A DNA stretch of 64,000 nt. Origin: Ambrosia x helenae (taxonomy: Eukaryota > Streptophyta > Magnoliopsida > Asterales > Asteraceae). Both the position numbers and the translations under genes were made by a program. Shown one piece after another: positions 12,664 to 25,200 of the stretch (position 1 is its first letter; every line of letters begins with the position of its first letter). The notes beneath the pieces were generated by a model. That model was not told where the DNA came from. It ran no database searches and worked only from the letters and a program-made list of their open reading frames with translations. Where the stretch lies: contig CM061229.1 of NCBI GenBank assembly GCA_030844895.1, forward strand, positions 106,080,975-106,144,974, given 5' to 3'.

Positions 12664-13265
12664 GGTTATAATCAAGTGTATAAGAAAACATGATTGTGGT
12701 ATATGCCAAATATTGTAAAAAAATTTGAACAAGTTTGAAATGAGTGAGTGTCGATGGAGAATTTAGAGACTAGATATATATTCCTATGGATAAAAAAAAT
12801 CTTATTTTCAAAATTGGTTTTATACATAAAGCAAAGTTGTTAAATAGTACAAGCTAAGTTGGGCTTTGATTAAAATATTCTCGTTAGTTGGAGATTTCAA
12901 ACATGACATTAGGTTTTGAAGATCAAGGTTTTATTAAGTGATTTTTAATAGTTTAAAGCAATTATATAGAAAATTGTTTGTTACGTCAATAAATAAACAA
13001 TTGAATTTAAGTTCGAGGACTCTTTTGACAAAAATATGTACTTTGTAAAGTTACTAGGTAATGAAAATACAACAAGATTTAGAAATCTTTAGTTTGTGCT
13101 AAGGTATGGGTTATAGTTTTTAAATAAAATAAGTAACATGTGGAGAAATGAAATAATATGATTTGGGTAGGGTGTTGAATATTTAAAAAGTGGCTAAGAT
13201 GGTAAGGTGAAATGTGATTGTGAAATCCAAAGATGGTTATGAAATGAGATTGATTTAAGCTGTAA
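12664..13265. repeat. Right flank: continuation of the older host repeat
   Basis: It starts with the target duplication. Up to about 13,203 it matches 52,676-53,215 closely, then diverges shortly before the gap. It is AT-rich and has no gene. Confidence 0.7.
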
Positions 13266-13365
13266 NNNNNNNNNNNNNNNNNNNNNNNNNNNNNNNNNNN
13301 NNNNNNNNNNNNNNNNNNNNNNNNNNNNNNNNNNNNNNNNNNNNNNNNNNNNNNNNNNNNNNNNN
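13266..13365. other. Assembly gap (N run)
   Basis: A run of about 100 undetermined bases joins two contigs. The frame that appears to cross it is an artefact. Confidence 0.95.
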
Positions 13366-13746
13366 CTCGGGTCCATTAGTATGGAACATTTTCTTTTCCA
13401 AGTGAAATCCCTAGTATATGAAAGAGTTTTATTATCTTGGTCAAAACACTTTGGTTCTTCTCTCAAATACAATCATACAGAAAATTCTCATCTCTGGTTG
13501 TATCCGATTGAATATTTCGATTGAACTGTCGAAGTGATTCAATCTGAAAGCAAGTACGTGCCTTCAGAGATTTCGGTTATCCGGTTGTTTGTCCGTTATT
13601 ACCGTAAATCCCCAACATAAACCCAAAAAAATAAACAAGTTCTTCATATATACACTAGTTAACCATTATTTTACATAGATAAACCGTGCCAAAAAAAAAA
13701 ATCAAATCTTTTCTAGTCAACTGGTTACTTGGCTGAACTCTGATCT
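13366..13746. other. Region downstream of HAC-like locus
   Basis: AT-rich DNA between the gap and the HAC-like stop codon. I see no gene; on the minus strand it may include the 3' untranslated region. Confidence 0.4.
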
Positions 13747-15237
13747 CTAGCAAGCGTTAGCTCTTTGCTCCCTTATGTACCTAGCGAATAACAAATGCAC
13801 GCAATGTTAACAAATATGTAACGTTAAACTCAGCGATCATGACCCAAGTAGTATAAAGAATAGTGGACTTACTTGCAATAAGGCATACTACAATCGACAT
13901 TTGTACAGATCTTTACGTGGTTCTCTAATATCCACCATGCTCCTTGACAGTTTTGGCAACCGTTACGCCTCCTCCTGGTGCATGTAGAAACATGTTGGAG
14001 AAGCATCTTGACCGTTTGACAATCTGGGCTGCAGCCCTCGACGCTTTTACATTGAGACGCATGAGTAAAGCGTTTAGAGCCCGGGTTACCTGCCCATGAC
14101 AGAATACCAAAACAAGTTTAGCATAGTTTTGTTTATATATATAATATATATATATATACACACACATATAAAAGATCATCTCTTACTGTATCTTGATTTT
14201 GATCCTGAGGTTGCTCCCTTCTGGTTTCGCAGGAACCTCTGTTGAAGGGGGAATTAACTTATCGTATGACAATGTCCACCTTTTGGTTGGACAACAAGAT
14301 TTTGCATATAATGATATAGGATCATCATAGAGGAATATTTGGCATGTCCAAGTGTATCAACTGGTATAGAGAATTCTGGCACTTGTTCAAGAAATCATCA
14401 CGCGTCTCGAACAATTTATTCACAAGAACATCATCTATATCCTTGGTATCATGGGGTATATAGCCCAGCACATCCTATAAACAAAATAACAAATATATTA
14501 AATAAGACATATATGACAACTGAATGTGTTGTTTTTGTAATGTTACTCACCTCAGAGAGCGGTTTATCTTTACAGGAACCGCATTTGTGCGTTCTACTCG
14601 GGGAAACACATCTTGAACATAACTGAATCTTGTTGCATTGGTTGCAAAACCATCTACTTCCAGATAATATTACTTTCATTGCAAGAACTGCACATGTGCT
14701 GTAACCGGACAATCATATAGTTTTCCTTGTCGTGCACGAGTAATTCACCAAGCTGTGACATAAACACATGAAGCTTATGTCAAAAAGAAATAAAGAAAGA
14801 ATGGTTGTATAAAAAAATATAAAAACTTTTGAAAGTATTTACATTGTGCATCACTAAAGCATCCTTTGTGTGGCTTTCTTGTCCTTTGGCCATCAAGATT
14901 CGGTTAGTACGTGACTTAATGCCGAATTTTCCTCCCGAACTTTCTTCGTTTTCAAGTTCCTTGCTTATATTTACAGCAGCATCCGACCAACAATCACCAT
15001 CAAAAGTCGGCAAACGAGCTGCGCTTATCTTAGCGTTTGATGGAGTGATAAATTCATTGTATAAATTAGTCTGGTCGACCACAATTCCATCTTCCATGGC
15101 TTTCTTGATCATTAGCTTGTACCTTCATGATAAACAACCTCGCGTAAGATTATGAACATAAACATAAACATATTAAAACCATCAAACAAATAGTTTTCCC
15201 GAACGGGTTGTCACTAAAAAATAATAACTTTACATAC

Positions 15238-16269
15238 CACTTGAGTAGCTTAGTCTTCTCTGGTGTCTTCTGAGTCTTGGGATGGCAGTAGAAAATATAA
15301 TCTTCGCCTTTTATAAGAGGACATGACCATATATAACAAGTCGCAAAACCTCTTTTCTTGCAGTGTTCCAGGTATCCGATCTGAATATCACAAAACGTAA
15401 GTCACTATTGCATACGATGGTAATTAGACAGATTAAAAGAAAAGAAAAGGAAATGAATATACCATATTTCATGATAAACGAAGGTGCGCAGAGAGTTCTC
15501 CACTTGCAGTTTTTCTTTCGGGCTGAAAGTACTTGACTGAATCAATGTATGATATATAAACACATCGGTTGTTTGGCCCGTTGCACTCTGATCCAAACTC
15601 TTGGACATACATTCCAAAGAGACATACATCCACACCTCCTATTTTCTGGAACAAAAGGATTAACTGTTTGAAAAGAAACAAATGAAAACGTTAGATGTCT
15701 AATTTATAATACTTCGATATATCTCTAAATTAACACATTACGCATAGAATTACGCTTACTTTTGATCTGTACTCATTTTTTTCTGGATAATCTTGGCCAT
15801 GAAATATATCTCTGAATTGCTTCTTCACTTCCAACTCTTTGTCAACAGAAACCACTACTCTAACAACAAGACCTTCTGCAACCGGTACCTATCACGATTT
15901 AAAAATTAAAATATTAGTAACAGAAAATTTTATATTTTATAAATAACTTTTATAAATAACTATAAAAAAGCCCAGAATAAATTGTTTTCTTACTTCTTCC
16001 AATGCTTTTCCAAGAAACTTTGCAGTTTCTTCTCGCTCTTGCTTCATTCGGGTAAACAGTCGTTGCTCGATGTGATCACTGAGATTAGTTCGTGGCAAAT
16101 CGTTTGCTCCCATAACGGTTTTTGGTAACGAGATTCTTGTTCCGTTTTCTATTTCTTTTAAGCAACATTTTGGACAAACATATTCTGCTTTCCCTTCTAA
16201 ATCTGTTTCATTGTTGTATAGACCACAAATCCGGTGCTGCCATTGTTGACATGTATCACATTGCACCCA
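15238..16269 (-). other. PHD plus KAT11 core of the HAC-like locus
   Basis: Exons at 16,269-15,994, 15,888-15,760, 15,663-15,463 and 15,380-15,238 carry the most conserved part. Motifs include EGKAEYVCPKCCLKEIENG, LPRTNLSDHIEQRLF, VVRVVVSVDKELEVK, KYFQPERKT, LRTFVYHEI and GFATCYIWSCP. The frame shifts by one base inside the acetyltransferase fold, where four bases (CTCT) stand in place of one codon before LRTFVYHEI. Confidence 0.85.
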
Positions 16270-16789
16270 CTGCAGGAAACCAACAGTCATGGTCAATTAA
16301 AGCTGTAAATAAATAAATAAATATTATTCAAAATGGAAAACAAAAGGTAAATTTACCGAGTCCTCTACTTCCTCGTCGTCACTGCCATGTTAAGTATGGT
16401 TTTCGAAACAGAACCTGCACGTGTTATAACAATGACCCACGAGATCCTTTAAAGCATCTCATACAAATGCACTGCTGTGTTTTGGTGTCCTCGTCTGTTG
16501 ACCGATAGTATTTAACATTTGCTTGATCCGCAAGTCACAAGATGACAATACACGGGTGTGGGGCCAGCAAAGATTATTCTTGAGCATAACTGGCATAGGT
16601 TTGACTTTCTGAAGGAGTTGTGCTTTCTGATATTACCTGCATAAAACATACATATATTAGGATTCTGTTATTTGACGAAATGGCGTATAGCTAGCATTAT
16701 GCTATGAGATGATGTATAAAGTATGAACCTTTTCGGGTTGGATAAAACTTGACAAATGTTCTTTGATTTGAGCAGCAGTCAAAGAATCA

Positions 16790-17020
16790 GTCAATGAGGC
16801 ACTCGGTTTCTTATATTAATAGATACCAACCCTGACCCGTTATCTTCAAGAGAATCAGCCATCATGGAACTTGCTTTCTCAATATTCATAGATCCCGAAC
16901 CTGACCCGTTATCTTCAAAAGGATCAGCCAAATAGACACTCGGTTCCTCAATATTAGTAGCCTCCATCTCTGACCCGTTATGATCAACCGACGTCATCTG
17001 AGTGCTTGTCTTCTCAAGTT
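16790..17020 (-). repeat. Degenerate acidic repeats in HAC-like N-terminal exon
   Basis: Three tandem units of about 23 residues with core DNGSGS, separated by NIEEPS/NIEKAS-like spacers, occur upstream of the zinc-finger exons. The third unit runs into a frame change near 16,810, apparently a 1-nt loss relative to unit two. Confidence 0.55.
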
Positions 17021-18983
17021 CCAAACCAATCGGTTCCATAGATTGGATGGACTCCCAAACGGACTCATAATCATCAAAAGCCGAGTTAAACTCACATAAT
17101 ACTTTTTCTTCACAGCTCAACGCCGGCAGTACCTTGTTAACGTTCGGGCCCAATGCATCTTCATCATTGGGCATGGCATCCTTTCTAGAAGCATAGGATT
17201 TAATAAAGCTAGTGTACACTTCCATAAGAGTACCGGCCATTTCGTTAGAGCGTGGTTGACTTGATACATCCTTTCCATCAACCCCACTTCCCATGGCATC
17301 AGAGCCTGAGGCATCGTCACTACTCGGCCATTGCTCCAAAGGACGGCAGATCATCAGGCGGCAGATAAGTTTTAGTTAGCATATCCGTTAAAGAACCATC
17401 GCCAACCCAAGATTCATAATTATTAGGCAACCCCAACGGATAATTTCGTTTTCTAGATCCCATAATATCACCAGTTCCACTCCAAGATTCATTCCCGGGG
17501 GGGCCAAAATTAATTTTTCTTTTTCTAGATGGCATGCCAAAAGTAGCCGGACCGCAAACACTGCAATTTAAACCATTACAGTTGTGACTTGAACTTTCTG
17601 CAGTAACAAACGGTCGACCCTGCATTGATCCGCATGAATTAAGCTGTGGAATCTTAACCCTATTTGATTGATTCATCATTGAAATCGGGCGCATCCACCA
17701 ACGTCGGGGGAGGGACTCCAAAAATGTCTCATAATTGTTCTGGAAATTTGGCTGCACACCATTTGTTGATGGCAGAAAGCTCGTATTCGTATAATATGAA
17801 GTCTGGTTTTGAGCTGATGAATGAGCAACAGATTGCAAAACACTTGTAGCAGCATTCTTGATTGAAGATTCTGTAGAAACCGATTACGTACATTAAAATG
17901 CATACAAAAAGACTGAATTTACAAACAACTTAGCATAAAGATCATAACATACCTCCAAAACATTGTGCATTGGACATGTTGTTAGATGCAGAGTTGTGAC
18001 CAGTGTTTACAGCTCCACCAAATAGCATTGGATTACGATTAACACCATATCCCTGTACAATTTCAACATGTACAAGTTAAAATCTTATATAGCGGCGTGT
18101 TCATATCAAAATCAGTAATATGTGTGAGAATTGCGAGAACCAGATCGTACACTTGTACATAATGCATTGAGTATAACGAAAATAGTAGACAAAAAGTGAG
18201 GCGATAACGTAAAATTATTGGTTCTAAAATATATATCAACTTAAAGTACTAGGTATAAGTTCATTATGCGGTTCTTGCAACTCTTTACATATTGTTGGTT
18301 CTAAAATCAACACGGTGTGTTCTTTTCGGACACGCCATTATGCTGAGAACTATAAGACAACGCATAAATAACGTGTACGTAGTGACATTAATGATTTAAT
18401 AAGCTAGTGGAGTAGGCAATTATGTACACCTCGTGTATTAACTTAAACAAAATGTACAAGTAGTATTTTATGCGTTTATCATAGTTCTCAACATAACATC
18501 GATTCTAAAAACAACACGTACCCCTATACACACACGCGCACATATATAGAGAAGCGTGATTTAGAACAAAAAGTACGTTGAGAAATACTAAAACCGCATA
18601 ATGCACGTGTATCTTTTGCTTTAACTATAATACAAAAGTTAGTTACAAAAATTGTGTCCTTGACAATCTCATTAAATCATCAATGCACTACGTAAAAAAG
18701 TCATCTATACGTTTCTCAACACAAAACTGGTTTTGAAAAGAACACTTCTATATATATATTAATATATCCAAACCGTTGTAAGTAAAAATTTATATACAAA
18801 ACATAAGGCAATCATCCTCACCATCGGACTCTCAACCGAATTCGCGAACTCGTTATTCGGCTGCGACCAAGGAACCGAAGTCGGGAGCGGGTCGTTCAAG
18901 TAAGTTAAAAGATCATTCCACGTTTTCTTCTCGTTCGTGTCCGTACAACCATCCATACTACAACAACAACAAAAAAAAAAACA

Positions 18984-19230
18984 TTAGCACAATAAGTTTA
19001 TGACATAAAATAACAACAAAAACCCAGAAAACAAAAACAAAAAACAAGATGAAAGAACTAACAAGTTATTGAAAAAGCCATCAACATTATTATTATTAAT
19101 ATTATTATTATCAGTAGGGTTCCAGTCGGTGATAAAACACACTTCTTTTTGACGATTAATATTATTATTATTATTATTATGATTATTATTGGTGGGAATG
19201 TGATTGGGAAGTGAGTGGTAAAACATGTTT
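18984..19230 (-). other. Possible 5' exon or leader of HAC-like locus
   Basis: A minus-strand open frame rich in Asn (ATT/AAT microsatellite at 19,085-19,190) precedes the first supported acceptor at about 18,958. It contains CFITDWNPTDNN but resembles no domain I know, and no strong donor site follows. It may be a first exon, 5' leader or chance frame. Confidence 0.3.
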
Positions 19231-21870
19231 TTGTGATCAAGAAGAGGGGGGTGTTGTTAGGAAGTGCATGAAGAAAGAAACCCTAGCTTTGCTTAGCTTA
19301 GCTTAGGTAGAAGGAAGGAAGGAAGGGTTTTGGATTGGGTTGAAGAGATTAAGGAAAGTATTGAGAGGTATCTATCAATAAGCCTTAAGACTCTAAGACT
19401 TAAGTTTTGGGTAGTTTTTGCGCTTTTATAGGTTTTGTTTTTCTTTTTCTTTTTCTTTTTGTGGGGTCTTAAGTCATAAGTCAAATACCATTGAATTTGT
19501 TTTGACTTGGGTTCAAATTACATAAAAAAAAACTTATAGTAATAGTTTTATTAATAAATTTAGACTAGAGTATTAAGTTCGTGGTAAGTATTGTGTTGAA
19601 CAATAATATTGGGTATTGTTGTTTTAACCGGTGTTTAATAATCGGACTAGTTGGTTAGATCGGAGATCTGGGTGGTCCAATTCATGTTATCTAAACTGTT
19701 TGAAGTGGAACTGGTCGGTAAACCAGAAAATTAGTAGGTTAGACCGGGAATCTGAGGGTTGAACATGAAATTGATTAGGTTTTTGACTTTCTACCCTAAT
19801 TATTTTTATGATATTTATGAAGTAATTTGGTTCTTACATACGGTCCAACCAGTGGACCAGTAAGCATATTGGTTCGACTTTCGGTCCGGTCTTGATAACA
19901 ATTTTTTAATTACAATGTGATAAAGTATTTACTTGGTTAGTAGTGTCAGCTTAATGAGTTGTGACTACGGGTTGACAGGTTGAATTGTTAAATCCGAGCA
20001 TATTCCATATTTTAATGTGTGGAAAAGACATCAACCAAAATTGTCACAATTCAAAATCGTGTGAACTGTGAACCAAACATGATATGTTTAACGTATATAT
20101 CTGAACATTTCAAATGAGTTAGACAAATTTACAGGTAATAACCAAATTGTAACGTGTTAAATTAAGATGGTGGGATGTAAATATATGAATTAAACATGTT
20201 ACCATGTTTAACCTGTTAAATCAACACATTAAATATTTAGTTTAATTGGTTAAATAGATAACTCGAGTTGATTTCTTAAATATGACTTGTTTATTAATTA
20301 AACGATTAGATATAACAATACAAAATCTATTTTGTGAAATTGTAACCCCTACTTTGACAACTTTTACTATTGTTGATGTCTATAAGTATTTTACTTTTGT
20401 TGGGTCTATATTAATGCTTGAATAAAATAAGTATAGCTTTAATAAATCTGATATTTTGTTAAAAGCTATACAAATCTGATATTTTGTTAAATAATTAGTT
20501 TTCAATTTAATAAGAGAGTTAAACAATAACTTATCGATTCTAATTTATCAAAGAATCTATCGAAAAGTTTTTTAACTACGCTTTGTTAAAATTATTATAC
20601 TTTTTCTCTTTCTTTTCAATCTATTACAACATGTGTAGTGAGGGTGAAAAATATAATGTCCCTCTTTCTGATTGGTCCACGTGACAGCTGAGTCAGCTCA
20701 GCATAGGGCTTTAATTCAAAATAGGGGTGTATTGGCGGGCGTGAATTTGTTTCTATTTTTTAAATAAAAAATAAAAAAAAAAAAGAAGATAAGAAGGTAG
20801 GAGAGAGAGGGCTGAGGTGTCGAAAGATGATTGGGTGATGTTTGTGATGTCCGGTGCTAAAACGAAAACGCCTCGCCCCTTTTTAGCACATAGCGCCCCC
20901 CTGTAGTGGTGTTAGGGACGCTATATTAGTTTTCACACCCTAAATCGCGTTCCACTAGAAATGGTCTTAGTATTTATGTTTTCTTACATGTTTGCTGATC
21001 TTTTGGCATATATCTCTCTACTCAAGCCCAAAATGGTAGTCAAGTGACTATTGAGGCCCATGTCCGGATAGAGCCCATATCTGTCTTCCTATCAAAGATC
21101 TAGTCTGCCTCTCTTTATTTTGGTTGCAGCTTGCAAACGAACCAAAAGTTCGACAAACAGTTCGTGAACCGTTCATTTCTATTTATTTACGCTCACTTCT
21201 GTCTCGTTCCTAAAATTAACAAACAAACACAAATGAACACGAGCACGTTCATTTCCTTAACAAAAAACACAAACAGAAAATCTTGTTTGGTAAGTGTTCA
21301 TGAATAGTTCGTGAACAATTTATTTCCATAACAAACTAGAACAAGTCCTTGCCTTTTCTGGTCTCAATCTACAGCCTGGATCAAGATATTGATTTGCTGT
21401 CTTCCTATTCCTATGGAGCGTTTATTTCGAGTGGCTGTCTATGTATAGTCTTTGCTCGTTATTATCATTTGTATCAATTTTTTGTGCTTCTTCTCTTGGC
21501 TATTTACAGCCTTCTCTTGTTAATCTTTTGAATTTATCTTCTACTTTACCTATTTAATTAATAATACCACATCAATTTTTGATACACTTTGATGAAATAT
21601 CCAAAAAGCCGCTCAATAAACGATACGTTTTAACTTGGTTAGCCAATTTGATTAAATGACAACAAATTACAAACTTTGTTTCAAAAAAGAAAAGATAAAA
21701 CTTTTTGGATAATGTTGCAAAAATGCCCAAACCTTAAGGAAGAAAATAGTTGTTAACTCTTCTATTTCATATACAAGGCAAGTTAAGCCCCCGTTTCATC
21801 GATCAATTCAGGATCATAGAACATGTTTGTAAGAGCTCAATACTTAAAATGACCCGAATAACCTAGTGCA
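19231..21870. other. Intergenic region between HAC-like locus and gypsy relic
   Basis: AT-rich DNA without a supported gene. It should hold the HAC-like promoter; no convincing TATA box was identified. Around 20,640-20,960 there is a GC-richer patch with CCACGTGA and GCGTCC words that resembles a MITE end. Around 21,130-21,330, repeated GTTCGTGAAC-like words suggest another small transposon. Boundaries could not be fixed. Confidence 0.4.
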
Positions 21871-21875
21871 ATCCT

Positions 21876-22076
21876 AACGCTCTCAACGTGTCATATTTGC
21901 GCAAGTGTTTGGCAGAGGAAGTCAAATATGTGTTGGTGGATGATATTGTTGTAGATGATAAGTTGAAATATGTTGAAGAACCCGCAACAAACCTTAACCG
22001 AATATCAAACAGCCACGCAACAAGATGCTTAAACAACGATAAAAAGGGTGCTCTGGTTATAGAGAAACCCTAACCC
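21876..22076 (+). pseudogene. Ty3/gypsy polyprotein C-terminal fragment
   Basis: The frame contains VSYLRKCLAEEVKYV, then VDDKLKYVEEP. This matches the 'HVSYLKKCL...P...I.VDEKL.FVEEP' stretch after integrase in plant gypsy polyproteins. Nothing upstream continues the polyprotein and no LTR is adjacent, so it is a short relic. Confidence 0.7.
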
Positions 22077-22299
22077 GGTTTTGCATAAATGGAATAATGA
22101 ACCGAGTATAAAATTTTGATTATGATAAAAGAGATGAATAATAAAAATTGTGAGAGCCTATGATAAGAAACATGTGAATAAAAGAAAAAAAAATACACGA
22201 GATTACATATAATTTTTTACATCCACTAGGACAAAGGATAGTAGGAAAAGGCTAAGGCAAACCAGTAAGGAGTGAATGGAAGCCCTGGACATACTACAA
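22077..22299. other. Spacer and likely 3' untranslated region of ICME-like gene
   Basis: AT-rich DNA directly downstream of the minus-strand ICME stop. No other feature seen. Confidence 0.35.
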
Positions 22300-25200
22300 T
22301 TACAAACATGGAACTAAAAAGGGCTGACAAGACCAGCCAACTTCACCAATGGTTTCCGGACAAAGTCGTTTTCTTGGTGGTGCCGTAGCATCATTAGCAA
22401 GTGCTTCTGCATCACCAGCATGCAAGTATTCAACTATAAAATCAAACAGCTCCTCCTTACCGCCTCTTAGAGCATCCTGAGTCCACAACAAAACCAATTA
22501 ATCTGAAGCCTATTTGTACCCGTTCTATGAAAGCAAGTCACGGAGTGAGTGAGTGACCCATTTTGTACTTTTGAGTAGACCCGAATTAACCCATTTCTTG
22601 AAGGACAGGTCATGGGTGTAATTATTAATCGAATAGAGTTGATTTTTGCAACTTACTTGGATAAACAAGTCTGTATGGGTCTTTCCCTGATATAGTATTA
22701 GTTCGGCTCGTGCCCCGACTCTCTTGAGCGCGTCCACAAAAGAAATACTGCAAACCAGAATAATTGCATCATATCTTGCATCAGGGTGGCCCAACATCCA
22801 AAAGGTAGTAGGATGGAATCCATTACGACATGGTGTACTATAGGTGTGCATGTGTGTCATTGCTGGTAAATGACCCTACTCACAGTCTCACATGCACGCA
22901 GAGACAACGATATTTCATGAATGAAGAATGAGATGATTTTTAAGTTTGACACACATATAATTGTGTCCAAAATATGTTATAGCGCATACAAGCCCCTTTG
23001 TACCCAACCGGCTCCATTTTCGAGAGGTTTAAAATTCTAACCTTGAATCTGGTGGTATAGAAAAATCTTCAGTTCCGTGAAAAAGAACGAAATGGGGCAA
23101 GAGAGAAATAGCATTTTTAGCACTTGGATCTTCAACAAGAATTTCGGGAGAAAACTGTGGCAGGGATTCATCCCCCTCCATTATACTGTCATATAAATTA
23201 ATGTCAATAGGTTAAGAACCAAATGAGGAACAAATTCTGAACATACAGATTCACATAGCATGAACTCACACCATTTGGTGATATAAATTATTTAATACCT
23301 TAGAAATATAGACCGATAAAGTCCTCGGCGATCAAAATGGTCAACCAAGTTGGTTAAGTTGTACCTGTAAGGCAAGTACCAATGAACTCCAATTTAAAAA
23401 ACAAAGAACAGTAATTACACAAGCATTTCTGATATATGCTTAGTTGCTTACCCTCCGGATAAACCAAAATAAGCATTTATTTGAGATGTGCTCCAAGAAA
23501 CGCTCTCTCCTTTGGATTCCTTGATAGCCTGATTTAAGAGTGCACAAGAAGATATATGTGCACCAGCAGACTGGCCCATTAAATAAACCCTTCATCAAAA
23601 AAGTCGAAGTCAACATGATGTCATTGAGAATCAAAAGGCACTATATACGGTATACCTCATATAGGATGGTTACCTATTGGGATCACCTCCAAAATTAGCT
23701 ATATTATCGCATATAAATGATATTCCTCGAGAAACATCATCGACCATATCACTGATTGTACCCTGAGGAAAGTTCCTGCATAAAAGATTAAAAGGATAAA
23801 GTATAGAAACAATGAAATCAGAAAAATAACTAATGGGAAAGTGTACTTGGATTAAAAGGATCACCAACTTACCGGTAATCAATGCATGTAACAATGATAT
23901 CTCTTTCTGCTAACTGAAACCCTAAGAGAGAACCCCATCCTTTATATCTACATCACCGTATGCAAGCAGAAACACAACAAAAAAGTACAGTAATAAGATA
24001 GAGTTGCTAGAACGGCACATTGCCAAGTAGGCAAGTATGTCCATCAAAATGCAATAGCAAAACTGATTTTTATATTTTATTGTCACATCTATAGAATTAA
24101 AAAAATATATAAGCATATAACGAAATGTTAATGCGTTGGAACGGCCCAAGCCACTTACACCCCCACTAAAACCTCTTTATGACCCGACACCCAGCCCACC
24201 CATTTTGCTTTTGCCACCCCTACTTTACCTCAAAACTTAATTTTCTCCACGTGGTGCTGCGAAAGCATCTGACACTTACATTGTTGAAAATTTTTCTTTT
24301 TGAGACATTTAGTGTAAATATAGTTACGGCTTATTGTATAGCTGGGCTTGGCCCTATTATGGTACAGACGAGCCTTGGCCCTTTAGGATTTCCTATGTAA
24401 CCTCGTATCTATAAATATGACATCAATATATATATATAGTCATCCGCACACGGTTTCATAGATTGGAAGAAAAAACTAAAAGAAGAAATTGTGGTCACAA
24501 GAGCTGCATGATGCAGATATGAATCAAATGAAAATAGACAAAAGGTAACTATGGTGGAAAGGTGGCAACAGAATCTGTGGCCTCAGCGTGCACGGAAGCA
24601 ATAGTGCAAGAACTGTGGACACGTGGCTCAGGGAGCTATACCCGCAGGCAGTATAAGGCGCGGTGACAAAAATAAATAAACTATATGCAGTGTGTTCGAG
24701 GACAAGACGAGAGAGAAGAGAAGAAAGTAGTCGTCACTAAGGGACAAGGGGAACGACAATTCGACAAAGAAAGAGAGCTAATGTCCAACCTTTATCGGGT
24801 GGACAAGGGCGATGAGGGGTAGGAAGGGAGAAAAAAGGAGAAGACACCTAGCCTCTAATGAAACCCGTAGGGATAACCATATATTGATATCAAATTTATA
24901 GATATAAGGTTACATCGGAAATAGTAAAAGGTCAGGACCGTCTATAAAATAATAGGACAAAGACCATCTATACAACATACCTAATCTAAAAACTATACTT
25001 TTTTTATCTAATACACAATACATCATGGTCCAAGAAGGTATGGCATGAAAGTGCACATAAAAGCATATAAAAATTATGTAGTCCTTGCTTACCCTATGAT
25101 CCATGCTCCACCAGTCACAAATACAATAACTGGCTTTGGACTATCTATGTTTTTCGGTAGGTATAAATCCAACCTGAAAAGTTTTGCAGTCATAATTAAA

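Larger units (their letters stand above)
13747..18957 (-). pseudogene. p300/CBP-type histone acetyltransferase (HAC family), disrupted
   Basis: HAC proteins acetylate histones as transcriptional coactivators in the nucleus. Exons inferred from GT/AG borders: 18,957-18,822; 18,052-17,953; 17,870-16,729; 16,636-16,357; 16,269-15,994; 15,888-15,760; 15,663-15,463; 15,380-15,238; 15,122-14,843; 14,752-14,551; 14,474-14,187; 14,089-13,873; 13,780-13,747. In order they give a low-complexity N-terminus, a CQLC...PVYC zinc-binding segment, a PHD finger (WVQCDTCQQWQH), the KAT11 domain (VDVCLFGMYVQEFG, FATCYIW, AARLPTFDGD), a ZZ-like finger (RWFCNQCNKIQLC) and a TAZ2 finger with regular Cys/His spacing. 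Frame changes lie near 17,340, 16,810, 16,545, 15,495, 15,463, 14,665 and 14,350, and a stop near 16,425. Borders and zinc ligands are well kept, so decay is recent or partly assembly error. No N-terminal TAZ1 was found. The first exon is uncertain. Confidence 0.8.

Noticed and set aside
13194..13472. Open frame spanning the first N run
   Set aside because: It is open only because undetermined bases hide stops; neither side has coding character.
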